From: Herbaspirillum sp. meg3
Lineage (GTDB): Bacteria; Pseudomonadota; Gammaproteobacteria; Burkholderiales; Burkholderiaceae_D
Assembly: GCF_002257565.1 (NCBI RefSeq)
Contig: NZ_CP022736.1
Span: 1,550,001-1,614,000 of the forward strand
Length of the DNA stretch: 64,000 nucleotides
Direction of reading: 5' to 3'
The notes beneath the pieces were generated by a model. That model searched no databases. It saw only the letters and a list, made by a program, of their open reading frames with translations, and was not told where the DNA came from. Positions 8,435-16,515 of the stretch are shown piece after piece; the stretch's first letter is position 1, and each line of letters begins with the position of its first letter. The translations under genes and the position numbers were made by a program.

Positions 8435-10012
8435 TCAGGCCGCCAGAGTAACGGTATCGGTAGCGGTAGCAGGCGAATTCATATAGCCGCTGAACGCCGA
8501 TGCGAGGATTGCTTCCTGGCTCCATTGGCCGCGCTCAAAGGTATCGACCAGCTTGCCCGCGCTCATCACGGCAATGCGGTCGCAGATCAGCATCAGTTCG
8601 CGCAGGTCGCTGGAAACGATCAGCAAGCCTTTGCCCTGACGCGACAGATCGGCCAACAGCTTGTAGATATCGAATTTGGCGCCGATGTCGATGCCGCGCG
8701 TCGGTTCGTCGAACAGCATGATCGGGCAGTCGCGATAGAGCCAGCGCGCGATGACGACCTTTTGCTGGTTGCCGCCGGAAAGTTCTCCTGCCGCTTGCGA
8801 GCCGTCGCGCGAGCGGATGCGCAGGCGCTTGATGTAATCCTCGGCAACCGCGCTTTCCGCGTCGCCGTCGAGCATGCCCATTTTGCTGACGTCGCCGAGT
8901 TTGGCCAGCGTGGCGTTGACGGCGATCGACTGCGGCAAGAGCAGGCCCTGGCTCTTGCGGTCTTCGGTGATCATGGCGATGCCGGAAGCGATCGCGTGTT
9001 TGGGCGAGCGGATATCGGCGGCGTGCGTCTGGTCGCCGATGAAGACTTCACCCTGGTCGGCGCGGTCGGCGCCGAAAATCAGGCGCAGCAATTCAGTGCG
9101 GCCCGAGCCGATCAATCCGGCGATGCCGAGGATTTCTCCTGCACGCAGATCGAAGGACGCCGGCGCGACGACACTGCCGCGGCCCAGATTGCGCACGCGC
9201 AGCAGCGGTGCGCCGATATCGCGGTGACCGAGATCGAGTTCTGCTTCCGCGGTACGGCCGACCATCAACTGCACCAGTGCATCGCTGTTGTAGCCGCCGA
9301 TGTCATCGTCGCAGACCAGCTTGCCGTCACGCAGCACGGCGATGCGGTCGGCGACCTGTTTCAATTCTTCCAGGCGATGCGAGATGTAGATGATCGCCAC
9401 ACCTTCCGATTGCAAGCGCGCGATCTGCGCGAACAGCAATTCCACTTCGCGGCTGGTCAGCATCGCGGTCGGCTCATCCAGCACCAGCAGACGGCAGCTG
9501 CCGATCAGATTGCGGGCGATTTCCACCATTTGCTGATGACCCACGCCGAGGTCGCCGACCGGCGTCCAGGGATCGATATCGGTCAGGCCGACGGCAGTCA
9601 TCTGCGCTTGTGCCAGCGCTGCCAGTTTGGGTTTGTCGATCCAGCCGAAGCGTTGCGGCAGCTGGTTCAGGAACAGATTTTCGGCAATGCTCAGCGTCGG
9701 GATCAGGTTCAGCTCTTGCATCACCATGCGGATGCCGAGCTGTTCCGCTTCGGTGCGCGAGCGCGGCTGGTAGGCCTGGCCGTCGAGCAGCATGGAGCCT
9801 GTGGTGGATTGCACCAGACCGCAGACGATCTTGGAAAGCGTGCTCTTGCCGGCGCCGTTTTCACCGGTCAGCGCGAGGATCTGGCCCGGGCGGATTTCCA
9901 GCGAGACGTCGCTGAGAACCGGTTCGACATAGGTCTTGCCGACGCCGGTGAGCGACAGCAATGCAGGAACAGTGACGGGAGCAGTTGCTGGAGCAGGAGA
10001 TGGGTTGGACAT
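8435..10012 (-). CDS. rbsA: Ribose ABC transporter ATP-binding protein RbsA
   Basis: Sugar-importer ATPase of 525 residues with two ABC cassettes. The first has GENGAGKST near residue 50 and VGHQQMVEIA in place of a canonical signature. The second has LSGGNQQKVVIARWL near residue 410 and LFDEPTRGIDIG. As in other RbsA/MglA proteins, the second Walker A is degenerate (GLIGSGRTELL), so one active site is probably weak. Upstream is a 121-bp gap from rbsB that contains a strong hairpin; downstream rbsC follows almost directly. A long open frame on the opposite strand is a codon-bias shadow. Confidence 0.95.
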   Translation of the reverse strand: MSNPSPAPATAPVTVPALLSLTGVGKTYVEPVLSDVSLEIRPGQILALTGENGAGKSTLSKIVCGLVQSTTGSMLLDGQAYQPRSRTEAEQLGIRMVMQELNLIPTLSIAENLFLNQLPQRFGWIDKPKLAALAQAQMTAVGLTDIDPWTPVGDLGVGHQQMVEIARNLIGSCRLLVLDEPTAMLTSREVELLFAQIARLQSEGVAIIYISHRLEELKQVADRIAVLRDGKLVCDDDIGGYNSDALVQLMVGRTAEAELDLGHRDIGAPLLRVRNLGRGSVVAPASFDLRAGEILGIAGLIGSGRTELLRLIFGADRADQGEVFIGDQTHAADIRSPKHAIASGIAMITEDRKSQGLLLPQSIAVNATLAKLGDVSKMGMLDGDAESAVAEDYIKRLRIRSRDGSQAAGELSGGNQQKVVIARWLYRDCPIMLFDEPTRGIDIGAKFDIYKLLADLSRQGKGLLIVSSDLRELMLICDRIAVMSAGKLVDTFERGQWSQEAILASAFSGYMNSPATATDTVTLAA

Positions 10013-10081
10013 TCAGCCTCCACCATGAAGGTGTGGTAATTCGTGCGGTTCGGTGATTCGGTAAATGCGATCTTGCGGTGA

Positions 10082-10107
10082 GGGCGAGATACCTCGGTAT
10101 CTCGCCC
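10082..10107 (-). repeat. Perfect inverted repeat between rbsB and rbsA
   Basis: Two 12-base arms, GGGCGAGATACC (10082-10093) and its exact complement (10096-10107), are separated by two bases, giving a very stable hairpin in the rbs transcript. No run of U follows on the minus strand, so it is not a normal intrinsic terminator. Such hairpins after a binding-protein gene often protect the upstream mRNA or attenuate downstream expression, giving more RbsB than RbsA/RbsC. That role is inferred. Confidence 0.75.
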
Positions 10108-10133
10108 CGTACTTCAGCAACTTCTATTGACCC

Positions 10134-11090
10134 TTATTTGCTGTCCTTGGTCACCAGAGAAACCTTGGTTTCCACGGTGCCGCCGAGGCTGTTTTGCGGT
10201 TTCTTGTCGGCCAGTGCTTTCAGGACTGTTTCGATGCCGAACACGGCTTGCTGCGAAGCGAACTGGTCGGCAGTCGCCAGCACGCGTCCGTCTTTGAGCA
10301 TCGGCTTGATGGCATTGATGTTGTCGTAACCGACCACCAGCACCTTACCGGCCTTGCCGGCTGCCTTGACGGCGGCAACCGCACCCAGCGCCATGTTGTC
10401 GTTACCGGCCAGGATCGCCTTGATGTCAGGATGCGCGTTCAGCATGGAGGCGGCAACCTTGTTACCCGGATCGATTTCCCATTGACCGGATTGTACCGAG
10501 ACAACCTTGGCGCCGGCTGCAGCCATTGCATCCTGGAAGCCCAGGGTTCGTTGTTGCGCATTGAAGGTGGTCGATACGCCTTCGATGATGGCGACTTTGT
10601 CGCCGCTCTTGATCTGCTTGGCTAGGAAGTCGCCGACCAGCTTGGCGCCCTTGCGGTTGTCAGGGCCGACGAACGGCACGGTGATACCTTTTTCCTTCAG
10701 TGCTGCGTCGTCGAACTTGTTGTCGATGTTGACCACGATGATGCCGGCGTCGATCGCCTTCTTGATCACCGGAACCAGCGCCTTGGAGTCAGCCGGTGCG
10801 ATGACCAGGCCGCTGACTTTGGACACGATCATCTGTTCGACGATCTTGATCTGATTGGCGGTGTCTTGTTCGTCCTTGATGCCGTTGGCGATCAGGTCAT
10901 ATTGCGCAGCGTGGGCCTTCTGGTGTTCTTTGGCGCCGTTTTCCATGGTCAGGAAGAACTCGTTGGCGAGCGACTTCATCACCAGCGCAACCTTCGGTTT
11001 TGCCGCGGTCTGGGCCATGGCCGGCAATGTCGGCAGCGCGCAGGCGAGGACGGTGGCGGCAATCAGCTTGAGGCGGATACGTGTATTCAT
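10134..11090 (-). CDS. rbsB: Ribose ABC transporter substrate-binding protein RbsB
   Basis: Periplasmic ribose-binding protein, 318 residues. It has a Sec signal peptide (MNTRIRLKLIAATVLACALP, cleaved near AMAQ-TA) followed by a Peripla_BP_4 domain. Recognisable features are FFLTMENGAKEHQ, VIAPADSKALVPVIKKAIDAG, FVGPDNRKGAKLVGDFLA and ILAGNDNMALGAVAAVKAAG. The frame is open to 11159, but 11090 is chosen because it is preceded by a GGAGAC ribosome site and begins the signal peptide. It is the first gene of the rbs operon, with the promoter and LacI-type operator directly upstream. Confidence 0.95.
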   Translation of the reverse strand: MNTRIRLKLIAATVLACALPTLPAMAQTAAKPKVALVMKSLANEFFLTMENGAKEHQKAHAAQYDLIANGIKDEQDTANQIKIVEQMIVSKVSGLVIAPADSKALVPVIKKAIDAGIIVVNIDNKFDDAALKEKGITVPFVGPDNRKGAKLVGDFLAKQIKSGDKVAIIEGVSTTFNAQQRTLGFQDAMAAAGAKVVSVQSGQWEIDPGNKVAASMLNAHPDIKAILAGNDNMALGAVAAVKAAGKAGKVLVVGYDNINAIKPMLKDGRVLATADQFASQQAVFGIETVLKALADKKPQNSLGGTVETKVSLVTKDSK

Positions 11091-11164
11091 CAAAGTCTCC
11101 AGATGGTGTTGTAAGCGGCAGGTTTCGTATGGGTCGAATGCCGGTATGAGCAGTAACAAGCAAT

Positions 11165-11180
11165 GCGCAAACGTTTGCGC
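11165..11180. promoter_or_regulatory. LacI/RbsR-type operator
   Basis: The 16 bases GCGCAAACGTTTGCGC form a perfect palindrome with the AAACGTTT core and central CG typical of LacI-family operators. The site lies immediately downstream of the predicted -10 box of the rbs promoter, at the likely transcription start, where a bound repressor would block initiation. The natural ligand is the LacI-family protein encoded in the same operon. Confidence 0.85.
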
Positions 11181-11186
11181 GACTGA

Positions 11187-11215
11187 ATAATAGCACCGGA
11201 ATTCACAGAAATGAA
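11187..11215 (-). promoter_or_regulatory. Putative sigma-70 promoter of the rbs operon
   Basis: Reading the minus strand, a -10-like TATTAT lies at 11192-11187, with a -35-like TTCATT 17 bases upstream (11215-11210). The -35 is weak, the -10 good. The operator palindrome begins six bases downstream of the -10, which supports the placement. Confidence 0.5.
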
Positions 11216-11428
11216 GGTCGCCGACGAAACGACTTATGCGGCGGCGCGGCAGTTTCTGGTCATGTTGATCAGAATTTTCACTGGAAAAGTCTCAACTTAA
11301 TCGTGCTGCGGCAATGATGGTATGCGAGGCGAGTTCGTTTTTGCGTTGCGGCAAAAACGAGGGGTGGATTGCACGAAGCGGCGTGGAATTGCGGGAGAGA
11401 GCGAAGAACTAACGAGGGTGAAGCGAGC

Positions 11429-11449
11429 AGGCCGGAGCGATTCCGGCCT
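11429..11449 (-). terminator. Hairpin after mltD
   Basis: Arms AGGCCGGA and TCCGGCCT flank a 5-base loop 15 bp after the mltD stop. No U-run follows, so it may be a Rho-assisted or weak terminator, or an mRNA 3' stabiliser. Confidence 0.45.
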
Positions 11450-11463
11450 ATGCAGAAGAACAA

Positions 11464-13002
11464 TTAACGACGGCGAGTGGCGTTTTCGGAAGCCAGGGTG
11501 ATCGGTGCGTTGGAGGCAGTCTTGCGTACCGGCGCTGAACGGACGTTGTTCTTGGCGACCACAGGGGCTTTACGGATCGGCTTGGCAGGTGCATGGACGA
11601 CCTGACGCACACGGATCGGGGCGGCTGCAGGCGCCGGCGTATGGGCCTGATACGGCACTTGCAATTGGAGGCTTTGACCGTTGGCCAGCACGTCACGATG
11701 CAAACCGTTCCATTGCTTGATCTGCACCACGCTGACACGGTAACGGCTGGCGATGGACGCCAGCGTGTCGCGCTTGCCTGCCTTCACGTAGATGCGCTTG
11801 AAGTCCGGCACATCCGGTGCAACCGCCAGGCGTGCGTTGTCGGCGATTTCCGGAGTGATCTCGGTTTCAACCGAGGTCTCTGTCTTCGGCACCAGAATCG
11901 TCGAACCGGCCTTCAATACCATCTTCGGCGGGATCTGATTCACGCTGCGGATGATGTCCGGAGTGGTGCCAAACTTGCTGGCGATGGTTTCGATGCGTTC
12001 ACGCGCGCTGGAGACGGTATGCGCCGTCCACGAGGACAGCGCCTGCGTGAACTTGGACATGTTGGCCTTGAACTTTTCGGCATTACTTTCCGGCAGAAGG
12101 ATCTTGGTGTCGTCGCCGCCGATGATGACCGGACGATTGAACTGCGGGTTCAGCGCCTTGAATTCATCGAGCGACAATTCAGCCAGCTGGGCGGCAACCT
12201 TGACGTCGATGTTGCGGGTCTTGCCGATGGTGACGAAGTAAGGCTGGTTGTCGACCTTCGGCAGATCGATGTTGTATTCGGCCGGCATGGCGATGATGTT
12301 CTTGACGGCTTGCAGCTTCGGCACGTAGTTGCGCGTTTCATTGGGCATCTGCGCGGACAGCGTGTTGAAGTCAATCGGCAGGCCGGCTGCCAGGTTGCGG
12401 TTCACGGCGCGTTGCACCGAGCCTTCGCCCCAGTTATACGCCGCCAGCGCCAGTTGCCAATCACCGAACATGCCATAGAGCTTTTGCAGGTAAGTCAGTG
12501 CCGCATCGGTCGAGGCCAGCACATCGCGGCGCTCGTCGGTGAACATGTTCTGCTTCAGGTTGTAGTCGCGGCCGGTCGATGGAATGAATTGCCACATGCC
12601 GGCTGCTTTGGCCGTCGACAGCGCTTGCGGATTGAAAGCGGACTCGATGAACGGCAGCAGCGCCAGTTCGGTCGGCATACCGCGTTTTTCAAGTTCTTGC
12701 ACAACGTGGAACAGGTAGCGCGATGCGCGTACGGTGGTGCGCTGGATATAGTCCGGGCGCGAGCTGTACCACTGGGTCTGGTTGTCTACTAAAGGATTTT
12801 CCAGATTGGGAATGCCGAAACCCTTGCGAATACGCGCCCAGATATCGATGTCTTCCATGCCCGGCAAAGTGGACGAAGGATCGTTGGGATTGATGGCGTT
12901 GAAGGGAGCGGGGTAGATCGAGATGTCGTTGGCGTGGACGAGGAGTGGAGTACCTAGAGAGAAAAGCGCGGCTATCGCTAATTTCTTGAATGTTCGCTGC
13001 AT
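11464..13002 (-). CDS. mltD: Membrane-bound lytic murein transglycosylase D (MltD-like)
   Basis: Murein lytic transglycosylase that cleaves the MurNAc-GlcNAc bond with 1,6-anhydro product formation in the periplasm. From MQRTFKKLAIAALFSL it has a signal peptide, then an SLT domain with the catalytic Glu in LPFIESAFNPQALS. The supporting motifs are GMWQFIPSTGRDYNL and LALAAYNWGEGSVQRAV. Two LysM repeats follow, one starting near AHTVSSARERIETIASKFG and one near VKAGKRDTLASIASRYRVS, and then an Arg/Ala-rich tail. The frame is open further upstream. ATG 13050 or GTG 13068 (just behind AGGAGGTGCA) would lengthen the N-terminus by 16 or 22 residues, and the strong ribosome site favours one of these. 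Unlike E. coli MltD, no lipobox is visible. Confidence 0.88.
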   Translation of the reverse strand: MQRTFKKLAIAALFSLGTPLLVHANDISIYPAPFNAINPNDPSSTLPGMEDIDIWARIRKGFGIPNLENPLVDNQTQWYSSRPDYIQRTTVRASRYLFHVVQELEKRGMPTELALLPFIESAFNPQALSTAKAAGMWQFIPSTGRDYNLKQNMFTDERRDVLASTDAALTYLQKLYGMFGDWQLALAAYNWGEGSVQRAVNRNLAAGLPIDFNTLSAQMPNETRNYVPKLQAVKNIIAMPAEYNIDLPKVDNQPYFVTIGKTRNIDVKVAAQLAELSLDEFKALNPQFNRPVIIGGDDTKILLPESNAEKFKANMSKFTQALSSWTAHTVSSARERIETIASKFGTTPDIIRSVNQIPPKMVLKAGSTILVPKTETSVETEITPEIADNARLAVAPDVPDFKRIYVKAGKRDTLASIASRYRVSVVQIKQWNGLHRDVLANGQSLQLQVPYQAHTPAPAAAPIRVRQVVHAPAKPIRKAPVVAKNNVRSAPVRKTASNAPITLASENATRRR

Positions 13003-13327
13003 GGGTACAAGATCCTGTGCCTGAGGCTGAAGAAAGCGTTGTCTGTTCATCGGTCGTTTTAGATTCACTGCACCTCCTGCTAAGAAGTATGTGAAAAATG
13101 GCACCACAAGAGCGCAAGTGGATAACTACTGCGCTCTACCCGGTTCTGTTATTAAAAAACGACAAAACCGTGTGTTTATCTAAAAACGGCTTGCAAGCCG
13201 ATGGGATTTGGAGATTAACGGAGTGTACGTAAGCCCCTTTTCACTCGTCAAGTAAAAATTGACTAATGTTACAAAGCTTAAGCCCTTGATTCGTTTGGTA
13301 TTTGTCCGAAAAGGGTGTTATCCGGGC
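13003..13327. other. mltD upstream region / gloB downstream region
   Basis: About 325 bp with no convincing gene. It contains the AGGAGGTGCA ribosome site at about 13069-13078 (minus strand) that may decide the mltD start. It also holds the CGGCTTGCAAGCCG palindrome followed, on the minus strand, by five T (13182-13200), a possible weak terminator for gloB. Confidence 0.45.
13182..13200 (-). terminator. Possible gloB terminator
   Basis: On the minus strand a CGGCT / AGCCG stem with a TGCA loop is followed by TTTTT. It is short and lies about 130 bp after the gloB stop, hence modest confidence. Confidence 0.4.
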
Positions 13328-14161
13328 CTATTTGTAGCTATTCTTCCATTCGCGCAGGGCCGCAAATGTTTCCACCGGATCAATTTGTGACATCGCAGCC
13401 GCAGCTGGTAAGCGACCTGCTTCCTGAAGACGTGTGACAACAGCTTGTTCCTTGTACCGGAGGAAAGGGTTGGTCTGTATCTCCAGTGCAATAGTTGACG
13501 GCACGGTCGGTTCGTGGCGGGCGCGTTTGGCCTGCTCGGCGTCGATGCGAACCGTCAATACCTCGTTGCCCGGCTCGATCTCGCGGGCAAAGCGCAGGTT
13601 GGACAAGGTATATTCGTGGGCGCAATACACCTTGGTGTCGCCCGGCAAGGCAGTCAGCTTGGACAGGGACGCCACCATTTGTGCGGCGGTGCCTTCAAAC
13701 AGGCGTCCGCAGCCTCCGGCAAACAACGTGTCACCGCAGAACAGCCAGCCCTGGCGAGCGGCATAGTAAGCGATGTGGCCCTTGGTATGACCGGGTACGT
13801 CAATGACCTTCAGATCCAGAGACAGGTCTGCCAGATGGACCAGGTCGTCTTCCCACAAAGCTTGGGTAATCGTCGGAATCGCTTCACCGGCGGGGCCGTA
13901 GACCGGAACTTGTGTATGCTGCAACAAGCCGGGAACACCGCCGACATGGTCAGCATGATGATGTGTCAGTAGAATAGCGACCAGCGTCAGACCATGCGCT
14001 TCGAGCGCCGCAATGACCGGCGCCGCATCGCCGGGGTCGACTACCGCAGCATGTACGCCGTCATGAATCAACCAGAGGTAATTATCGTCAAATGCGGGAA
14101 CAGTTAACACATTCAATGATGCGTTCGGGATGGCTAAGCTAGTGGCTGGCTGTACTGACAT
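13328..14161 (-). CDS. gloB: Hydroxyacylglutathione hydrolase (glyoxalase II)
   Basis: Binuclear metallo-beta-lactamase-fold hydrolase of 277 residues that converts S-lactoylglutathione to lactate and glutathione, the second step of methylglyoxal detoxification. The metal motif LTHHHADHVGG is at about residues 65-75. Further ligands are in DVPGHTKGHIAYY and FCGDTLFAGGCGRLFEG. The C-terminal glutathione-binding part includes YCAHEYTLSNLRFA and RYKEQAVVTRL. The open frame extends 125 codons upstream through the divergent methyltransferase gene, so the ATG at 14161 (MSVQPATS) is taken as the start. It diverges from the next gene with only 21 bp between starts, so the two promoters must lie within each other's coding regions. 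Confidence 0.95.
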   Translation of the reverse strand: MSVQPATSLAIPNASLNVLTVPAFDDNYLWLIHDGVHAAVVDPGDAAPVIAALEAHGLTLVAILLTHHHADHVGGVPGLLQHTQVPVYGPAGEAIPTITQALWEDDLVHLADLSLDLKVIDVPGHTKGHIAYYAARQGWLFCGDTLFAGGCGRLFEGTAAQMVASLSKLTALPGDTKVYCAHEYTLSNLRFAREIEPGNEVLTVRIDAEQAKRARHEPTVPSTIALEIQTNPFLRYKEQAVVTRLQEAGRLPAAAAMSQIDPVETFAALREWKNSYK

Positions 14162-14182
14162 GGTCGGAAGAGGGCTCGCGTA

Positions 14183-14971
14183 ATGGCTGGGATCGATACG
14201 GATCTGGACAAGTCGATTATAGCCCTCGACGCCTGGCTGCATACACCGATGGGCAATTACGTCCGCGCCTGGGAGCAAAAGCATCTGGACGCGCTGACGG
14301 CGGACATCTTCGGCTTTAACGCGGTGCAGATCGGCATGCCGCAAATCAGTGCGCTGCAGGCCAACCGCATGCCGTATCGCTGGCTTACCGACAACTGCCT
14401 GCCCACCGAATCGCAAGAAGGACGCGAGATCCCGATGGTGGTGGCGCACGATTTTTCCGAATTGCCGTTCGCCACGCAAAGTCTCGACCTGGTGGTCTTG
14501 CCGCACGTATTGGAATTCAGCGCCGAGCCGCATCAAGTCTTACGTGAAGTCGAGCGTGTGCTGATTCCTGAAGGGCAGGTCATCATCTGCGGATTCAACC
14601 CCACCAGCTTGTGGGGTGCGCGCCAGGCCGGGGGGCGTCTGACCGGTGCACATTTTCTGCCGCAGGATGGCGAGTTCATTCGCCTGCCGCGCCTGAAGGA
14701 CTGGCTCAAGCTGCTCAACATGGAAGTCAATCGCGGTCACTTCGGCTGCTATGCGCCGCCTTGTGCCACACAAAAATGGCTCGACCGTTTCAACTTCATG
14801 GAAAAAGCCGGTGATCGCTGGTGGCCGTATTTCGGCGCGGTTTATATCGTGCAGGCGATCAAGCGGGTCAAAGGCATGCGCCTGATCGGGCCGGCCTGGA
14901 GCAAGCAAAAAGTGAAGGTTCCGAAGGGTGTGCCTGCCACGAACAGGGTTCATCGCATCCATAAAGAATAG
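14183..14971 (+). CDS. Class I SAM-dependent methyltransferase
   Basis: Methyltransferase of 262 residues. The region AHDFSELPFATQSLDLVVLP, then HVLEFSAEPHQVLREVERVL and EGQVIICGFNPTSLWG, is a Methyltransf_11 core (motifs II to post-II). The N-terminal part is divergent, and motif I is weak (NAVQIGMP near residues 48-55), which is usual for this family beside gloB and rnhA in proteobacteria. The substrate is not known from sequence. It starts 21 bp from the divergent gloB and precedes rnhA by 75 bp. This gloB-methyltransferase-rnhA-dnaQ order is widely conserved in beta- and gammaproteobacteria. Confidence 0.85.
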   Translation: MAGIDTDLDKSIIALDAWLHTPMGNYVRAWEQKHLDALTADIFGFNAVQIGMPQISALQANRMPYRWLTDNCLPTESQEGREIPMVVAHDFSELPFATQSLDLVVLPHVLEFSAEPHQVLREVERVLIPEGQVIICGFNPTSLWGARQAGGRLTGAHFLPQDGEFIRLPRLKDWLKLLNMEVNRGHFGCYAPPCATQKWLDRFNFMEKAGDRWWPYFGAVYIVQAIKRVKGMRLIGPAWSKQKVKVPKGVPATNRVHRIHKE

Positions 14972-15046
14972 AATGCCGCCTTCGCGGATTGTCGATGATG
15001 TCCGCGCAGTGAACAAAGATTAAGCAACAACCAAGCAACTGAAGAA

Positions 15047-15517
15047 ATGAACATGAGCAAAGAACAGATGGACAACGCAGAGATGGACAAAGTAGAGATC
15101 TATGCCGACGGCGCCTGCAAGGGCAATCCTGGCAAAGGCGGCTGGGGCGCCTTGCTGATCGCCGGTGGTCGCGAGAAAGAATTGTGCGGCGGCGAAAACA
15201 ACACCACCAACAACCGCATGGAGCTCAAAGCCGTCATTGAAGCGCTGGGCGCCTTGAATCGCCGCTGCGACGTAACCGTCTACACTGACAGCCAGTACGT
15301 ACAAAAGGGCATCAGCGAGTGGATTCATGGCTGGAAAGCACGCGGCTGGAAAACCGCCTCGCGCGAACCGGTCAAGAACGTCGACCTGTGGCAGGCGCTC
15401 GACGCCGCGCAGGCGGAGCACAAGATCGAATGGCGCTGGGTCAAGGGGCACGCCGGCCATCCCGGCAACGAACGCGCTGACCAGCTCGCCAATCGCGGCG
15501 TAGACACGATACGCTGA
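15047..15517 (+). CDS. rnhA: Ribonuclease HI
   Basis: Cytoplasmic endonuclease of 156 residues that degrades the RNA strand of RNA-DNA hybrids, needed for R-loop and primer removal. The four catalytic acidic residues are in place: Asp21 in IYADGACKGNPG, Glu59 in NNRMELKAVIEAL, Asp81 in VYTDSQYV and Asp145 in GHAGHPGNERADQLA. A second Met three codons in (MSKEQ) and Met8 are alternative starts; the catalytic core begins near residue 16. dnaQ follows after 19 bp, the common rnhA-dnaQ pairing, here in the same direction rather than divergent as in E. coli. Confidence 0.96.
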   Translation: MNMSKEQMDNAEMDKVEIYADGACKGNPGKGGWGALLIAGGREKELCGGENNTTNNRMELKAVIEALGALNRRCDVTVYTDSQYVQKGISEWIHGWKARGWKTASREPVKNVDLWQALDAAQAEHKIEWRWVKGHAGHPGNERADQLANRGVDTIR

Positions 15518-15536
15518 AGCACTTCAGGAGCACACC

Positions 15537-16259
15537 ATGCGACAAATTATTCTCGATACGGAAACCACCGGCCTGAACCCGCGCACCGGCGACCGCGTCA
15601 TTGAAATCGGTTGCGTCGAAATGCTGAACCGCCAGCTCACCGGCAACAACCTGCATTTCTACATCAACCCTGAGCGCGATTCCGACGAAGGCGCGCTGGC
15701 GGTGCACGGATTGACCACCGAGTTCCTCAGCGACAAACCGAAGTTCGCCGAGATCGCCGACGAGTTCCGTGACTACGTGCGCGGCGCCGAAATCATCATC
15801 CACAACGCCCCCTTTGACGTCGGCTTCCTCGATGCCGAGTTCAAGCTGCTGGGCCTTGCGCCGTTCAAGGAACACGTCGACAACATCGTCGACTCGCTGC
15901 AGATGGCCAAGGAGCAGCATCCAGGCCGTCGCAACTCGCTGGACGCCTTGTGCGACCGCTACGGCATCTCCAACGCGCACCGTACCCTGCACGGCGGCTT
16001 GCTTGATGCGGCCCTGCTGGCGGAAGTCTATCTGGCCATGACACGCGGCCAGAACAGCCTGACCATGGATCTCGCCGACGGTGGCGACAATGAAGACGGC
16101 AGTCCTGTGCTTGAACTGGCGTCACTGGCCGACGTGATCGTAGTGGCCGCCAGCGACGAAGAACTGGGTCTGCACGAAACCGTGCTGAACACGCTGGACA
16201 AAGAAGTCAAAGGCACCTGCGTCTGGCGCAAAGTCCCGGAAGAAGCGCCGCCAGCGTAA
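15537..16259 (+). CDS. dnaQ: DNA polymerase III subunit epsilon (proofreading exonuclease)
   Basis: 3'-5' exonuclease of 240 residues, the proofreading subunit of the replicative polymerase core. Exo I is at residues 6-12 (LDTETTG, with Asp7 and Glu9), exo II at about 85-95 (IIHNAPFDVGFLDAEF), and exo III epsilon at about 140-152 (NAHRTLHGGLLDAALLAEVY). The C-terminal tail of about 70 residues would bind the alpha subunit. Its AGGAG ribosome site follows directly on the rnhA stop, so the two are co-transcribed. Confidence 0.96.
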   Translation: MRQIILDTETTGLNPRTGDRVIEIGCVEMLNRQLTGNNLHFYINPERDSDEGALAVHGLTTEFLSDKPKFAEIADEFRDYVRGAEIIIHNAPFDVGFLDAEFKLLGLAPFKEHVDNIVDSLQMAKEQHPGRRNSLDALCDRYGISNAHRTLHGGLLDAALLAEVYLAMTRGQNSLTMDLADGGDNEDGSPVLELASLADVIVVAASDEELGLHETVLNTLDKEVKGTCVWRKVPEEAPPA

Positions 16260-16295
16260 ATTGTTTGGAAATAATTGCACAAAATAACAAGCGGC

Positions 16296-16325
16296 TTGCC
16301 CGGCAAGTCAATTCTGTGTCATAAT
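16296..16325 (+). promoter_or_regulatory. Promoter of the tRNA-Val gene
   Basis: TTGCCC (16296-16301) and CATAAT (16320-16325) are spaced 18 bp apart, about 48 bp before the tRNA. The GC-rich stretch CGGGCCGC just after the -10 looks like the discriminator of stringently controlled stable-RNA promoters. Confidence 0.55.
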
Positions 16326-16372
16326 TCGGGCCGCTTCACACCAAGCTTATTCGGCGGTGGCGACAGCAAAAT

Positions 16373-16447
16373 GGAAGGTTAGCTCAGGGGTAGAGCACTG
16401 CATTCACACTGCAGGGGTCGCAAGTTCGAAACTTGCACTTTCCACCA
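16373..16447 (+). tRNA. tRNA-Val (anticodon CAC)
   Basis: A 75-base cloverleaf with encoded CCA. Acceptor arms are GGAAGGT and ACTTTCC (one G-T pair) and the D arm is GCTC/GAGC. The anticodon stem CTGCA/TGCAG encloses loop TTCACAC with anticodon CAC, which reads GTG. The T arm GCAAG/CTTGC encloses loop TTCGAAA. The variable loop GGGTC is five bases. A terminator follows at once, so it is a single-tRNA unit. Confidence 0.97.
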
Positions 16448-16452
16448 GAATT

Positions 16453-16483
16453 AAAAAAAGCCAGCGTTCGCGCTGGCTTTTTT
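16453..16483 (+). terminator. Intrinsic terminator after tRNA-Val
   Basis: AAAAGCCAGCG and CGCTGGCTTTT arms around a TTCG tetraloop, with A-run and T-run on either side. It can serve the tRNA on the plus strand and the sensor kinase gene on the minus strand. Confidence 0.9.
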
Positions 16484-16515
16484 CGTTTCCGTTGACGATT
16501 TTTGTTGGGCGGATT

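Larger units (their letters stand above)
11091..11463. other. Intergenic region between rbsB and mltD
   Basis: This 373-bp gap holds the rbs promoter and operator (11165-11192) on its rbsB side and a strong hairpin (11429-11449) just after the mltD stop. I see no credible gene in between; the short open frames lack ribosome sites. Confidence 0.6.

Noticed and set aside
8402..10039. A 545-codon open frame on the plus strand opposite rbsA
   Set aside because: Same reason; the minus strand has both ABC cassettes intact and no ribosome site precedes the plus frame.
14162..14536. 125-codon N-terminal extension of gloB
   Set aside because: It overlaps the divergent methyltransferase gene and has no glyoxalase-like sequence.
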